64,000 nucleotides of DNA, taken from contig NZ_CAKLBX010000001.1 of the NCBI RefSeq assembly GCF_920987055.1, forward strand, positions 620,001-684,000, written 5' to 3'. Below the pieces are notes generated by a model. That model worked only from the letters and a program-made list of their open reading frames with translations. It made no database searches and was not told the DNA's origin. Numbering within the stretch: the stretch's first letter is position 1; the number at the start of each line of letters is the position of its first letter. Below are positions 19,921 through 29,340 of the stretch, piece by piece. This stretch comes from Novosphingobium sp. CECT 9465 (GTDB lineage Bacteria > Pseudomonadota > Alphaproteobacteria > Sphingomonadales > Sphingomonadaceae). The translations under genes were made by a program, and so were the position numbers.

Positions 19921-20573
19921 GCCATGCCTTTCAGCAGATCGCGCAAGTGGCCAACGCTGATGGCGACTTCCGCAGCCCCGGCGGCGATCAGTTCATGCGA
20001 ATCGTGATACCCCCAGTCCACTCCGAAGCCGGTTACCCCGGCGTTGCAGGCCATGGCGATGTCATAGACGGTATCGCCGATCATCGCAGTGCGCGCGCGG
20101 TCTGCGCCCGCATCGGCGATGCATTGTTCGATCATCGATGGATCGGGCTTCGACGGGTGCCGGTCCGCGGTCTGGAGCGATACGAAATGCTTCGTCAGCC
20201 CGTGCGCGGCAAGGCAGTGGGCAAGGCCACGGTCCGACTTTCCCGTGGCGACGGCCAGTTGCCAACCGTCGTCCGACAATTCCTCGATCAACCCGGCGAT
20301 ACCTTTGTACAACGGCTCTCCTACCGCGCCTGCATCGCGGCGCGCGCGGAAAGCATCCTTGTAAAGCTGGGTCAGGTCAGCGTGGACCGCATGCGCGCCC
20401 TGAGGGTGCAACTGACGCATCGCCTCATGCAGTGAAAGACCGACGACGCGGCGGGTGGCGTGTCGTTCGGGCGGGACGAGACCGGCAGCGGAAAATGCGG
20501 CGTCCATCGCGGCACAGATATCGGCCTGGCTGTCCACCAGTGTACCGTCGCAATCGAATATCGCCAATTTCAT
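19917..20573 (-). CDS. HAD-superfamily phosphatase, phosphoglycolate phosphatase-like
   Basis: The 218-residue enzyme has FDCDGTLVDSQ (nucleophile Asp), a helical cap, the TGKSDRG motif II/III region and MIGDTVYD (motif IV). It resembles Gph-type phosphatases; the exact substrate cannot be told. Starts and stops overlap its neighbours by 4 bp. Confidence 0.88.
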   Translation of the reverse strand: MKLAIFDCDGTLVDSQADICAAMDAAFSAAGLVPPERHATRRVVGLSLHEAMRQLHPQGAHAVHADLTQLYKDAFRARRDAGAVGEPLYKGIAGLIEELSDDGWQLAVATGKSDRGLAHCLAAHGLTKHFVSLQTADRHPSKPDPSMIEQCIADAGADRARTAMIGDTVYDIAMACNAGVTGFGVDWGYHDSHELIAAGAAEVAISVGHLRDLLKGMA

Positions 20574-21172
20574 GGGATCAGCCTGCGCATGAGTTCAGCC
20601 ATCGCCGGAGAACCTTCGGCTTCAAGCCCTGCGGCAATCTGTGTGCGCTCCTCAGCCGACTTGTTCTGCGAAAGCTTGAACGTGGGTCGCCACGCTTGCA
20701 CTTCCATCTCGAAGCCGACGATGGCAGTCATCATCTTGCGCAAGGCATCGGGCGGGGTCTTGTCCATCGTCCACGGCTTGCCATCGGCAATGCGCGCTTC
20801 GTTTGCGGCGGTCAGGTTTTCGAGCAGGGCGAGCAGCCCGTCCTGATCCATTCGCCGCACCCGGCCTTCCAATTCCAGCGCCACGTAGTTCCATGTCGGG
20901 ACTTGTGCCTGATCAGCATACCAGCGTGGTGAAACATAGCCGTCCGGCCCGTTGACCACCGCCAGCGCGGTCATCCCGTCCAGATGCCGCGCCAGCGCAT
21001 TGCCGCGCGCCAGATGGAATTGCACCGCCCCGTCCCCGGTCGAATGCAGCGGTACATGGGCGACGCGCGGGCCATCGGGCGTGGCAGCAAACACCATGCC
21101 GAAGCCGACTTGCGCGATCAGCGCCTCATGCAGATCACGGTCGTCATGGCGGAAGGCAGGGTTGGGATGCAT
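20570..21172 (-). CDS. PaiB-family FMN-binding protein
   Basis: The 200-residue protein resembles PaiB (MHPNPAFRHDD start, then YADQAQVPTWNYVALELEGRVR), a split-barrel FMN-binding family named for a Bacillus negative regulator of sporulation and protease genes. The molecular role in proteobacteria is unclear. It is co-directional with the RluA-family gene upstream (9 bp gap). Confidence 0.85.
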   Translation of the reverse strand: MHPNPAFRHDDRDLHEALIAQVGFGMVFAATPDGPRVAHVPLHSTGDGAVQFHLARGNALARHLDGMTALAVVNGPDGYVSPRWYADQAQVPTWNYVALELEGRVRRMDQDGLLALLENLTAANEARIADGKPWTMDKTPPDALRKMMTAIVGFEMEVQAWRPTFKLSQNKSAEERTQIAAGLEAEGSPAMAELMRRLIP

Positions 21173-21181
21173 CGGCGCGCG

Positions 21182-22624
21182 TCAGCCAGCCTTGCCCTTC
21201 GGCGGACCCTTGGGCCGTGCGGGCGCGGCGCGGGGGGCAGCAGGCTTGCGCCCCGCAGGTTTGCGCCCCGCAGGTTTGTCGCCCGCCGGTTTGCCACCCG
21301 CTGACTTGCCACCGACAGGTTTGCCCGCAGCGGGCTTGCGCGGGGCAGGCTTCCTGTCCCCAAGCGGGGGCTTGCCAACAGGCTTTGTGCCAGACCGCGC
21401 GGGCGCACCGTCCACGGGCTTCCTCACGCCGGACTTGCGCTTGGGTGCCGCTGCCGCTTCGGCCACGGCGCGCTTGCCTGTGGCCTTGCGACCGCCGCCG
21501 CCCGAAGCCGTGCCGCCATCGGCGCGCTTGCGGCGTTCGCCACGGCGCTCCTTGCGGTATTCCTTCGAATGCGCCTTGGCCGCGCGCTTTTGCATGGTCT
21601 TTTCGGGGATCGGCTTGATCGGATCGATTGCCAGATCGCCGTCTTCTTCGTGGAAGCCAAGCTGCGCCATGCTGGCCGCGAAGTGATCGGGCAGGGGGGC
21701 GGTCACGTCGATCAGATCGCCTTCGGGATGTTCGATCCGCAGGCGGCGCGCGTGCAGATGCATCTTGCGGCTGATGCTGCCAGTCAGGAACGCGGCCTGC
21801 CCGCCATACTTGCCATCACCCACAATCGGATGCCCGATGGCGGCCATATGTACGCGCAACTGGTGGGTGCGGCCGGTCAGCGGTTGCAGCTCGACCCATG
21901 CCGCCGAATTGCCCGCACGGCTGATCACGCGATAGCGGGTGCGGGCAGACTGCCCTTCGCCGCTTTCATCGACCATCATCTTTTCGCCGCCGGTGCCCGG
22001 CTGCTTGGACAGCGGCAATTCGATCATGCCGTCCTTGATATCGGGAATGCCGACGATCAGCGCCCAGTAGATCTTGCGCGCGGTGCGGCCGGAAAAGCGC
22101 TTGGAAAAGAACGCCGCACTGTTGGCCGAGCGCGCAATGAGCAGTACGCCCGACGTGTCCTTGTCGAGCCGGTGGACCAGACGCGGGCGCGCATCGGTTT
22201 CGCCCACGAACGCATCGAGCAGTCCGTCGACATGCTCATAGGTGCCGCTGCCGCCTTGTGTGGCAAGGCCCGGCGGCTTGTTGAGGATGATCGCCGCGCG
22301 ATCCTGTTCCAGCACCATCGATTCGGCGAGTTCGATCTGGGCATCGGTCAGCGGCTTGCGGACACGCGGTCCCCTGGGACCGGGAGGTAGCGCGCCGCCC
22401 GGCGGTACACGCACGACCTGGCCCTTCAGGACCCGCGTATCGACATCAGCGCGCTTGCCGTCCACGCGGATCTGCCCGGTGCGCGCCCAGCGCGATACCA
22501 TGGCAAAGCCAACCTCCGGCAGATGGCGCTTGAACCAGCGGTCGAGCCGCACGTCGTCATCGTCATGCTGGACGGTGAACTGGCGGACGTGATCGTCGCC
22601 CGATTTCTTCGGTGCCTTGCTCAT
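21182..22624 (-). CDS. RluA-family pseudouridine synthase with long basic repeat tail
   Basis: The 480-residue protein has an N-terminal S4 domain (LDRWFKRHLPEVGFAMVSRW), the catalytic RluA core with RLVHRLDKDTSG (Asp nucleophile) and GRTHQLRVH, and, from about residue 345, a low-complexity tail of Lys, Ala, Pro and Gly repeats such as KPAGGKPAGDKPAGRKPAG. It modifies uridines in rRNA, as RluC or RluD do. The tail could bind RNA. It overlaps crcB by 4 bp. Confidence 0.9.
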   Translation of the reverse strand: MSKAPKKSGDDHVRQFTVQHDDDDVRLDRWFKRHLPEVGFAMVSRWARTGQIRVDGKRADVDTRVLKGQVVRVPPGGALPPGPRGPRVRKPLTDAQIELAESMVLEQDRAAIILNKPPGLATQGGSGTYEHVDGLLDAFVGETDARPRLVHRLDKDTSGVLLIARSANSAAFFSKRFSGRTARKIYWALIVGIPDIKDGMIELPLSKQPGTGGEKMMVDESGEGQSARTRYRVISRAGNSAAWVELQPLTGRTHQLRVHMAAIGHPIVGDGKYGGQAAFLTGSISRKMHLHARRLRIEHPEGDLIDVTAPLPDHFAASMAQLGFHEEDGDLAIDPIKPIPEKTMQKRAAKAHSKEYRKERRGERRKRADGGTASGGGGRKATGKRAVAEAAAAPKRKSGVRKPVDGAPARSGTKPVGKPPLGDRKPAPRKPAAGKPVGGKSAGGKPAGDKPAGRKPAGRKPAAPRAAPARPKGPPKGKAG

Positions 22625-23022
22625 GCGATGGCCCTTGTAATGAAAAGGCCGATAAACAAGCCTGCAATTCCTGCGATGACTGACCCGGCGGCATAGAGTG
22701 CCGCCATGCCGAACATGCCCTTTTCGATCAGCAATGCCGATTCAAGGCTGAAAGCCGAGAACGTGGTAAAGCCGCCCAGCACACCGACGCCGACCAGCAG
22801 CCGCCACACTTCTCCGGCGGTTCCCTGGCGGGCAAGCCATCCGGCCAGCAGGCCCATCAGCAGGCTTCCGGCAAAATTGATCGAAAACGTGCCCCAGGGG
22901 AACACGGCATTGGGACCGGCAGCCACGCCGATCAGGCGCCCGGCGTGGTAACGCAGCACCGCCCCGCTTGCGCCGCCAAGGGCGACCAGCGTAGAGGCCT
23001 GCAATGTCGAAGGGTGGTTCAT
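22621..23022 (-). CDS. crcB: CrcB fluoride channel
   Basis: The 133-residue four-helix membrane protein has GGASGAVLRYHAGR at the start and GVLGGFTTFSAFS, both signatures of the Fluc/CrcB dual-topology fluoride exporters. No fluoride riboswitch pattern is seen upstream. It leads the overlapping minus-strand run down to atp12 and is divergent from rpsU. Confidence 0.93.
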   Translation of the reverse strand: MNHPSTLQASTLVALGGASGAVLRYHAGRLIGVAAGPNAVFPWGTFSINFAGSLLMGLLAGWLARQGTAGEVWRLLVGVGVLGGFTTFSAFSLESALLIEKGMFGMAALYAAGSVIAGIAGLFIGLFITRAIA

Positions 23023-23208
23023 GCCGCGCCCCTTAGACTGTCAGTGCGCGAATTGCACGACTTTGCTTGCCTTTGCTGCCCAATTTGGGTAGTGGCCCGC
23101 CGGTCCGAGCCGATCCCGTTGGATTCGGCCCGTTTAGTGTTTCCATGAATTGTGGTGACTCCCGCAGGCATAGCGGGCTCTCGCCGTAAGATTGAGGTAT
23201 AGCGGTTT

Positions 23209-23415
23209 ATGCAGATTCTCGTTCGCGATAACAACGTCGACCAGGCCCTTCGTGCGCTCAAGAAGAAGCTGCAGCGCGAAGGTGTGTATCGCGAAATGAA
23301 GCTGCGCCGTCACTTCGAAAAGCCGTCGGAAAAGCGCGCTCGCGAGAAGGCTGCCGCCGTTCGCCGCGCTCGCAAGCTTGAACGCAAGCGCCAGGAACGT
23401 GACGGCGCGAAGTAG
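23209..23415 (+). CDS. rpsU: 30S ribosomal protein S21
   Basis: The 68-residue basic protein [20 protein letters not shown] is S21, which sits near the anti-Shine-Dalgarno end of 16S rRNA. The preceding gap 23023-23208 holds the divergent crcB/rpsU promoters; no further gene is seen in it. A strong terminator follows. Confidence 0.97.
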
Positions 23416-23477
23416 GACCGGAAGGGGCCATCGCGCCCCATCTGGCTACTTGCCGTTTCGGCCCGCTTGGGCCAAGA

Positions 23478-23502
23478 GGGCGCCGTAACCCGGCGCCCTT
23501 TT
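23478..23502 (+). terminator. Rho-independent terminator after rpsU
   Basis: An 8-bp perfect stem GGGCGCCG/CGGCGCCC with a 5-nt loop is followed by TTTT. It separates rpsU from the FKBP gene. Confidence 0.85.
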
Positions 23503-23564
23503 CTGTGTCCGGGACCCATCGAATCCGGCGCGACTCGTGCGAGTCGCGACTCCAGGGGGAAAAC

Positions 23565-24146
23565 ATGTCGGAAGTCACCCGCGTTCCGTTGCAGCCTGTC
23601 GCCAAAGGCTCGCTCACCAAGATATGGCTTGGCGTGATCGTCGCCGTGCTGATCGGTTCGGGCGTTGCCTATGCCACCCGTTACAAGGGCGTTTCGATCG
23701 AAACGGTGAAGGCCGGTGCCGGCGCATCGCCTACCAAAAGCGACGTTGCTCTGATCAACTATGTCGGTCGCCTGGCCACCGGCAAGGAGTTCGATCGTGG
23801 TGAGCGCGCCGTGCTGCCGCTCGAAACCGTGATCCCCGGTTTCTCCGAAGGTCTGGCCAAGATGCAGAAGGGCGGCAAGTACGTCCTCGAAATCCCGGCC
23901 GACAAGGCTTACGGTGCCGAAGAGAAGCGCAATCCGCAGACCGGCGAAGTCGTCATTCCTGCCAACAGCGATCTCGTTTTCGAAATCGAACTGATCGACT
24001 ACAAAAGCTCCGCCGAGCTTGAGCAGCAGCGCATGATGCTCGAACAGATGCAGAAGATGCAGGGCGGTGCAGGTGGCGCTCCGGGCGGTATGCCGCAGGG
24101 CATGCCCCAGGAGATGCCGATGCCCGAAGGCGCGCCACAACCCTGA
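23565..24146 (+). CDS. Membrane-anchored FKBP-type peptidyl-prolyl isomerase
   Basis: The 193-residue protein has a membrane anchor at about residues 20-38, an FKBP domain (about 55-150, with VALINYVGRLATGKEFDRG and VIPGFSEGLAKMQKGGKY), and a Met/Gly/Pro/Gln-rich tail. It should assist folding of exported proteins on the periplasmic side. The start MSEVTRVPLQ was chosen because the preceding in-frame region overlaps the terminator zone. Confidence 0.9.
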   Translation: MSEVTRVPLQPVAKGSLTKIWLGVIVAVLIGSGVAYATRYKGVSIETVKAGAGASPTKSDVALINYVGRLATGKEFDRGERAVLPLETVIPGFSEGLAKMQKGGKYVLEIPADKAYGAEEKRNPQTGEVVIPANSDLVFEIELIDYKSSAELEQQRMMLEQMQKMQGGAGGAPGGMPQGMPQEMPMPEGAPQP

Positions 24147-24191
24147 TCGCGCCGGGGGAGGGGCCATCCGGTCTCGCCTCGGCTTGAAGCA

Positions 24192-24221
24192 CGCCGCGCG
24201 CTCTGGTAGCGCGCGGCGTTT
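24192..24221 (+). terminator. Terminator hairpin after the FKBP gene
   Basis: Eleven-bp complementary arms (CGCCGCGCGCT and AGCGCGCGGCG) with a 5-nt loop are followed by TTT. The T-run is short, so strength is uncertain. Confidence 0.65.
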
Positions 24222-24252
24222 CCATGTTATCGCGCGTTGAAAGTATCCGACC

Positions 24253-24555
24253 ATGTCCGTAGATACCGCCACGGTGGCAAAGATCGCCTCGCTGGCCCGC
24301 ATAAAGGTCTCCGAGGCAGAGCTTGAGGCGATGGTGCCCGAACTGAACGGCATTCTCGCCTGGGTCGAACAGCTCGCCGAAGTCGATGTTACCGGGATCG
24401 AGCCGATGACTGCCGTCATCCCCAACACACAGCGGCTGCGCGACGATGTGGTGAACGCCGATCCGCTGACCGGCGGCAACATGCGCGATGCGGTGCTGGC
24501 CAATGCCCCTGCGCCGGAACACGGCTTCTTCGGCGTTCCCAAGGTGATCGAATAA
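24253..24555 (+). CDS. gatC: Aspartyl/glutamyl-tRNA amidotransferase subunit C
   Basis: The 100-residue GatC ([20 protein letters not shown]) stabilises GatA and GatB in the complex that makes Gln-tRNA(Gln) and Asn-tRNA(Asn) by transamidation. Its stop overlaps the gatA start (TAATG). Confidence 0.95.
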   Translation: MSVDTATVAKIASLARIKVSEAELEAMVPELNGILAWVEQLAEVDVTGIEPMTAVIPNTQRLRDDVVNADPLTGGNMRDAVLANAPAPEHGFFGVPKVIE

Positions 24556-26039
24556 TGACCAATCTGACCGATCTTGGCATCGCTGCCATCCGCAAGGGCG
24601 TGGTAGATGGTGATTTCACTGCCACCGAAGTGGCCACCGCGTTCAACGCGGCGGTTTCCGAGGCACAGTCCGCGCTCAATGCCTTCATCATCACCACGCC
24701 GGAAAAAGCGCTGGAAGCAGCAGCGCAGGTTGATGCGGACCGCGCTGCCGGAAAGCCGCTCGGCACCATGGCAGGTGTGCCCATCGGCATGAAGGATCTG
24801 TTCGCCACCCATGGCGTACAGACCACCGCTGCCTCGAAAATTCTCGAAGGCTTCAAGCCGCAGTACGAATCGACCGTTTCGCGGAATCTGTGGAACGCAG
24901 GCGCGGGCATGCTGGGCAAGCTCAATCTCGATCAGTTCGCGATGGGTTCTTCCAACGAAACCAGCGCCTTCGGCAATGTCATCTCGCCGTGGCGTCGGCC
25001 GAACGACACCGCGCCGCTGGCACCAGGCGGCTCGTCGGGCGGCTCGTCCACTGCGGTTTCCGCGCGCCTTGCACCTGCGGCCACCGGCACTGACACCGGC
25101 GGTTCGATCCGCCAGCCCGCTGCGTTTACTGGTATTTCGGGCATCAAGCCGACGTATGGCCGCTGCTCGCGCTGGGGTATCGTCGCTTTCGCCTCGTCGC
25201 TCGATCAGGCAGGCCCGATGGCGCGTGATGTGACCGATTGCGCGATCATGCTCGAAGCCATGGCCGGGTTCGATCCCAAGGATTCGACCAGCCTTGACCT
25301 GCCCGTGCCGGAATGGACGGCGAACCTTTCCGGCGACATGCGTGGGCGCAAGGTTGGCATCCCGCGCGAATACCGTCTCGACGGCATGGACCCGGACGTG
25401 GCGAAATCGTGGGATGATGGCATCGCCTGGCTGAAGGACGCAGGCGCGGAAATCGTCGAGATCAGCCTGCCCCACACCAAGTATGCGCTGCCGACGTATT
25501 ACATCATTGCACCCGCCGAAGCCTCGTCGAACCTCGCCCGCTACGATGGTGTGCGCTATGGCCTGCGTGACCTTCCCGATGGCGCGGGCTTGCAGGACAT
25601 GTACGCCGCCACCCGCGCCGCAGGGTTCGGGCCGGAAGTGAAGCGCCGCATCATGATCGGTACTTATGTGCTCTCGGCGGGTTTCTATGATGCCTATTAC
25701 ACGCAGGCGCAGAAGGTCCGCGCGCTGATCGCGCGTGATTTCACCGAAGCATTCAAGTTGTGCGACGTGATCCTTGCCCCCACCGCGCCGTCCTCGGCCT
25801 TCGCGCTGGGCGAAAAGAGCGCCGATCCGCTGGAAATGTACCTGAACGACGTGTTCTCGGTGCCCGCCAGTCTGGCAGGTCTGCCCGCGATGTCGGTTCC
25901 GGCCGGGCTTGACCGCAGCGGTCTGCCGCTCGGCCTGCAAGTGATCGGCAAGGCGTTCGACGAACAGGGCGTGCTCAACGCAGGACTGGCCATCGAGACC
26001 CGCGCCGCATTCACCGCGCGCCCGGAGAAGTGGTGGTAA
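24555..26039 (+). CDS. gatA: Aspartyl/glutamyl-tRNA amidotransferase subunit A
   Basis: The 494-residue amidase-signature enzyme has the catalytic lysine in [10 protein letters not shown], and GGSSGGSS with the downstream [11 protein letters not shown] supplying the cis-Ser and nucleophilic Ser. It releases ammonia from glutamine for GatB. It is co-transcribed with gatC; the acyltransferase gene begins inside its last codons. Confidence 0.96.
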   Translation: MTNLTDLGIAAIRKGVVDGDFTATEVATAFNAAVSEAQSALNAFIITTPEKALEAAAQVDADRAAGKPLGTMAGVPIGMKDLFATHGVQTTAASKILEGFKPQYESTVSRNLWNAGAGMLGKLNLDQFAMGSSNETSAFGNVISPWRRPNDTAPLAPGGSSGGSSTAVSARLAPAATGTDTGGSIRQPAAFTGISGIKPTYGRCSRWGIVAFASSLDQAGPMARDVTDCAIMLEAMAGFDPKDSTSLDLPVPEWTANLSGDMRGRKVGIPREYRLDGMDPDVAKSWDDGIAWLKDAGAEIVEISLPHTKYALPTYYIIAPAEASSNLARYDGVRYGLRDLPDGAGLQDMYAATRAAGFGPEVKRRIMIGTYVLSAGFYDAYYTQAQKVRALIARDFTEAFKLCDVILAPTAPSSAFALGEKSADPLEMYLNDVFSVPASLAGLPAMSVPAGLDRSGLPLGLQVIGKAFDEQGVLNAGLAIETRAAFTARPEKWW

Positions 26040-27193
26040 CTTTCGCGCAGGATCGCAATGGCGGGGGCGCGGTCGCCCGTTATCCGGTCCTTGATGCCTT
26101 GCGCGGCCTTGCGGCGCTGGGTGTGGTGTTTCACCACATCCCGGCCAGTTCGGGCCTTTCCGCCGCTGGATGGGACATCAATTTCGGCAGGCTCGTCGAT
26201 TTGTTTTTCGTAATCTCCGGCTTCGTGATTACCTCGGCCTACGGCACACGCCTTGCTGGCGGATTTTCATTCCTGCGGTTCGCATGGCTCCGCTGGGGTC
26301 GTATCTGGCCTTTGCACGCGGTGATGCTGGCGCTGTTCCTGATCGCGATGGCCGGGCTAGGGCTCGCACGGCCAGACATGCGTGTGAACGGCATCCTCGC
26401 GGGGCGTCAGGACATCGCCGATCTGCCTGCCGCCTTGCTGTTGCTCAATGGCTTCGTGCCAATCACAGGCATGGCGTGGAACCACCCAAGCTGGTCGGTT
26501 TCCATCGAAATGGTGTTGTACGTCCTCGCTGCGCTGGCTTGGCGCTGGCTGGGGCAAGGCGCGGTGGCAGCGGCACTGATCGCAGCAGCTCTGGCGCTGG
26601 CGATGCTCTTGCTTGATCCCGAAGCGCTGGGCCTTGCCTATGACCTGGCACGCGGCATCGCCGGTTTCGGTCTTGGCATGGCCCTGCATGCTGTTTTCAC
26701 TGCGCTTCGCCCGTCTGCAAATTCATCTTCGGCGCTGTTTACTGCACTGGAAATCACCGCGCTCGTTGCGCTTGGTGCCGTTCTGTGGGGTAGTGGCAAT
26801 ATTGCCGCGTTTGATCTTGCCGCCGTGGCCTTTGTCGGCCTTGGGGCAATTGGCAAGGGGATGGTGTCAAAGCTCCTCGAAACCCGTCCGTTCCAGTTGC
26901 TCGGTACGCTGTCCTACGCGCTCTACATGGTCCATGTCTTCGTGATCGGGCGCGTGTTCGATCTGCTCGGCGTGGTGCAGGGCAGGCTGGGCATGACCAT
27001 CGCCGAAACCCGATTTGGCGGAGCCGATACATTGGTGGGGCCGGACTGGCAGGCAGACCTCGCCAAGCTGACAATCATCGCCATCTGCCTTGCGGCCGCA
27101 TGGCCCGCCGCCGTCCTGATTGAGCGCCCTGCGAGAGCGTGGTCGCGCCGCAAGGCTGCTTCATTTCCCTCAACGCCAGTTTCGGGCAACTGA
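26030..27193 (+). CDS. Acyltransferase 3 family membrane protein, between gatA and gatB
   Basis: The 387-residue multi-span protein starts with the family motif [16 protein letters not shown] (catalytic His), then about ten hydrophobic segments, and [14 protein letters not shown]. Members O-acylate sugars of LPS, exopolysaccharide or glycolipid. No ATG fits; GTG at 26030 or 26033 overlaps the gatA stop, implying translational coupling. It sits in the middle of the gatCAB operon with no functional link I can see. Confidence 0.85.
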   Translation: MVVTFAQDRNGGGAVARYPVLDALRGLAALGVVFHHIPASSGLSAAGWDINFGRLVDLFFVISGFVITSAYGTRLAGGFSFLRFAWLRWGRIWPLHAVMLALFLIAMAGLGLARPDMRVNGILAGRQDIADLPAALLLLNGFVPITGMAWNHPSWSVSIEMVLYVLAALAWRWLGQGAVAAALIAAALALAMLLLDPEALGLAYDLARGIAGFGLGMALHAVFTALRPSANSSSALFTALEITALVALGAVLWGSGNIAAFDLAAVAFVGLGAIGKGMVSKLLETRPFQLLGTLSYALYMVHVFVIGRVFDLLGVVQGRLGMTIAETRFGGADTLVGPDWQADLAKLTIIAICLAAAWPAAVLIERPARAWSRRKAASFPSTPVSGN

Positions 27194-27234
27194 CCTCTTC
27201 CCAACTGCACACTCACACCTTATCGGGCAACACC

Positions 27235-28728
27235 ATGAGCGACTATCGTATCCAGGGCGACACCGGCGAATGGGAGGTCGTGATCGGCCTTGAAGTCCAT
27301 GCGCAGATCACCACCCATGCCAAACTGTTCTCCGGCGCAGCGACAGCATTCGGGGCTGAACCGAACACGCAGGTCAGCCTGGTCGATGCGGCAATGCCCG
27401 GCATGCTGCCCGTGCCCAACCGCGAATGCATCCGGCAGGCCGTGCGCACCGGCATGGCGATCAACGCCCAGATCAACAAGTGGTCGCGGTTTGACCGGAA
27501 GAACTACTTCTACGCCGATCTTCCGCAGGGCTACCAGATCAGCCAGCTTTACCACCCCATCGTGGGTGAAGGCGCGATCGAGATCCAGATCGATGACAAG
27601 AACCCGGACGCGACCAAGACCATCGGCGTCGAACGCATCCATGTGGAGCAGGATGCGGGCAAGCTGATGCACGATCAGCACCCGACGATGTCCTACGTCG
27701 ATCTCAACCGGTCGGGCGTGGCGCTGATGGAAATCGTCAGCCGCCCGGACATGGGTTCGCCCGCCGAAGCCGGAGCCTATCTGTCGAAGCTGCGCACGAT
27801 CCTGCGTTTCGTCGGTTCGTGCGATGGCAACATGGATCAGGGATCGATGCGCGCAGACGTCAATGTCTCGGTGCGCAAGCCCGGCGGCGAACTCGGCACC
27901 CGGACCGAGACCAAGAACGTCAATTCGGTCCGTTTCGTGATGGCCGTGGTCGAACAGGAAGCAAAGCGCCAGGTCGCGCTGATCGAGGACGGCGGCAAGG
28001 TCGTGCAGGAAACGCGCCTCTACGATCCCGATCGCAATGAAACGCGCTCGATGCGTTCGAAGGAAGACGCGCACGATTATCGCTACTTCCCCGACCCCGA
28101 TCTGCTGCCATTGGTGCTGGACGACGCCTTCCTGGACGAATGCCGCGCAAGCCTGCCCGAACTGCCCGACGCCAAGCGCCGCCGTTACGAATCCGCGCTC
28201 GGCCTTTCGCCCTACAACGCCAATGTCCTGACCGCCGATGTCGAAACCGCGCGCTGGTTCGAACTGCTGCTGGCTGAAACGGCCGCCAAAGCCAGCAAGA
28301 GCGAGGCCGAAGTTGCCAAGCAGGCTGCCAACTGGCTGATCTCCGAACTGTTCGGCGCGCTGAACAAGCTGGGCAAAAGCCTCGAAACCTCGCCGGTCAG
28401 CCCGGCTGCGGGGGCGGAACTGCTCGCGCTCGTGGCCGATTCCACCATCTCCGGCTCCATCGCGAAGCAGGTGCTGGAAAAGATGCTGGAAACCGGCGAT
28501 GGTGCCGCCCTGATCGTCGAACGCGATGGCCTGAAGCAGACGACCGACACCGGCGCCATCGAAGCCGCCATCGACACGATCCTGGCCAACAACGCCGACA
28601 AGGTGGAGCAGTACAAGGCTGGCAAGGAAGCGCTGTTCGGCTTCTTCGTCGGCCAGACGATGAAGGCGATGCAGGGCAAGGCCAACCCGCAGATGATCAA
28701 CGAATTGTTGAAAAAGAAACTGGCCTGA
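27235..28728 (+). CDS. gatB: Aspartyl/glutamyl-tRNA amidotransferase subunit B
   Basis: The 497-residue GatB begins [25 protein letters not shown], has [20 protein letters not shown] in the kinase-like domain, and ends with the YqeY-like tail domain. It phosphorylates and amidates Glu/Asp on the misacylated tRNA. It lies 41 bp after the acyltransferase gene. The ATG at 27235 matches the family start. Confidence 0.95.
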   Translation: MSDYRIQGDTGEWEVVIGLEVHAQITTHAKLFSGAATAFGAEPNTQVSLVDAAMPGMLPVPNRECIRQAVRTGMAINAQINKWSRFDRKNYFYADLPQGYQISQLYHPIVGEGAIEIQIDDKNPDATKTIGVERIHVEQDAGKLMHDQHPTMSYVDLNRSGVALMEIVSRPDMGSPAEAGAYLSKLRTILRFVGSCDGNMDQGSMRADVNVSVRKPGGELGTRTETKNVNSVRFVMAVVEQEAKRQVALIEDGGKVVQETRLYDPDRNETRSMRSKEDAHDYRYFPDPDLLPLVLDDAFLDECRASLPELPDAKRRRYESALGLSPYNANVLTADVETARWFELLLAETAAKASKSEAEVAKQAANWLISELFGALNKLGKSLETSPVSPAAGAELLALVADSTISGSIAKQVLEKMLETGDGAALIVERDGLKQTTDTGAIEAAIDTILANNADKVEQYKAGKEALFGFFVGQTMKAMQGKANPQMINELLKKKLA

Positions 28729-28781
28729 TCGTCATCTCATCCGCAAACGAACGGCGATCATGTCGGTTGCAAACATCACGC

Positions 28782-28876
28782 CGTCATTGCGAGGAGGCGA
28801 AGCCGGCGAAGCAATCCAGTGTCGTTACACACCGCTCTGGATTGCTTCACCTAGCTGCGCGAGGCTCGCAACGACG
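28782..28876. repeat. CGTCATTGCGAGG-type palindromic repeat after gatB
   Basis: The sequence begins cgtcattgcgaggaggcg and ends in an inverted version, with internal inverted copies of gcaatccag/ctggattgc. It is the same family as the copy at 40763-40845. Elements of this type are scattered between genes in many alphaproteobacteria. It fills much of the 246-bp gap between gatB and the next gene. Confidence 0.75.
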
Positions 28877-28914
28877 AAGCCAGCGCTTGTGTTCGCAACC
28901 GATATAATCGCCAA

Positions 28915-28953
28915 ACGAAAAGGGGGAGGGCCGCAAAGCCCTCTCCTTTTCGT
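28915..28953. terminator. Bidirectional terminator between gatB and the convergent small gene
   Basis: An inverted repeat (cgaaaaggggGAGGGC and GCCCTCtccttttcg) has an A-run on one side and a T-run on the other, suitable for stopping both converging transcripts. Confidence 0.75.
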
Positions 28954-28974
28954 TTCTGCCTGAAGCGGCGTCCT

Positions 28975-29271
28975 TCAGGCTCGCACACCCTCCATCGGGA
29001 ACGAACCGAACATCCCTGCGGTTACGGTGCCGCTCAGCGTATCGCCGTCGACCGTCGCCGTGCAGTCCAGCGTCATCGGCATGGGCACGGTCATGTTCAT
29101 CTGCCAGGTCAGGGTGTTGCCATTCACCTTGCCGTTTTCGACGTGCATCGATCCCATTTGGCCGCTGTTGGTCCCGGTGAAGCTGTCGCCATCAGGGTTG
29201 ACGGTGAATGTGCTGATCTGGTCGCCCATCGGGGTGTGGGTTACACAATTGTAGCTGCCGGCAACGGACAT
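28975..29271 (-). CDS. Small beta-rich hypothetical protein
   Basis: The 98-residue protein MSVAGSYNCVTHTPMGDQIS is rich in Thr, Gly and Met with alternating beta-strand patterns and two cysteines (YNCV, LDCTA). It has no signal peptide or membrane segment. I recognise no named family; the composition suggests a small beta-barrel. It is followed by the bidirectional terminator, and its coding quality is good. Confidence 0.7.
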   Translation of the reverse strand: MSVAGSYNCVTHTPMGDQISTFTVNPDGDSFTGTNSGQMGSMHVENGKVNGNTLTWQMNMTVPMPMTLDCTATVDGDTLSGTVTAGMFGSFPMEGVRA

Positions 29272-29340
29272 GGGTCACTCTCCATTTGGTGTTGCCGGCA
29301 GATTATCTACAATCATGTCAATAGCAAGACTGCTCCGGTC

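Noticed and set aside
23023..23208. Fluoride riboswitch upstream of crcB.
   Set aside because: The minus-strand leader does not show the conserved fluoride-aptamer pattern.
23310..25940. A very long open frame on the minus strand opposite the FKBP, gatC and gatA genes.
   Set aside because: It is a high-GC antisense shadow; the plus strand encodes well-known proteins throughout, and the minus product has no recognisable domain.
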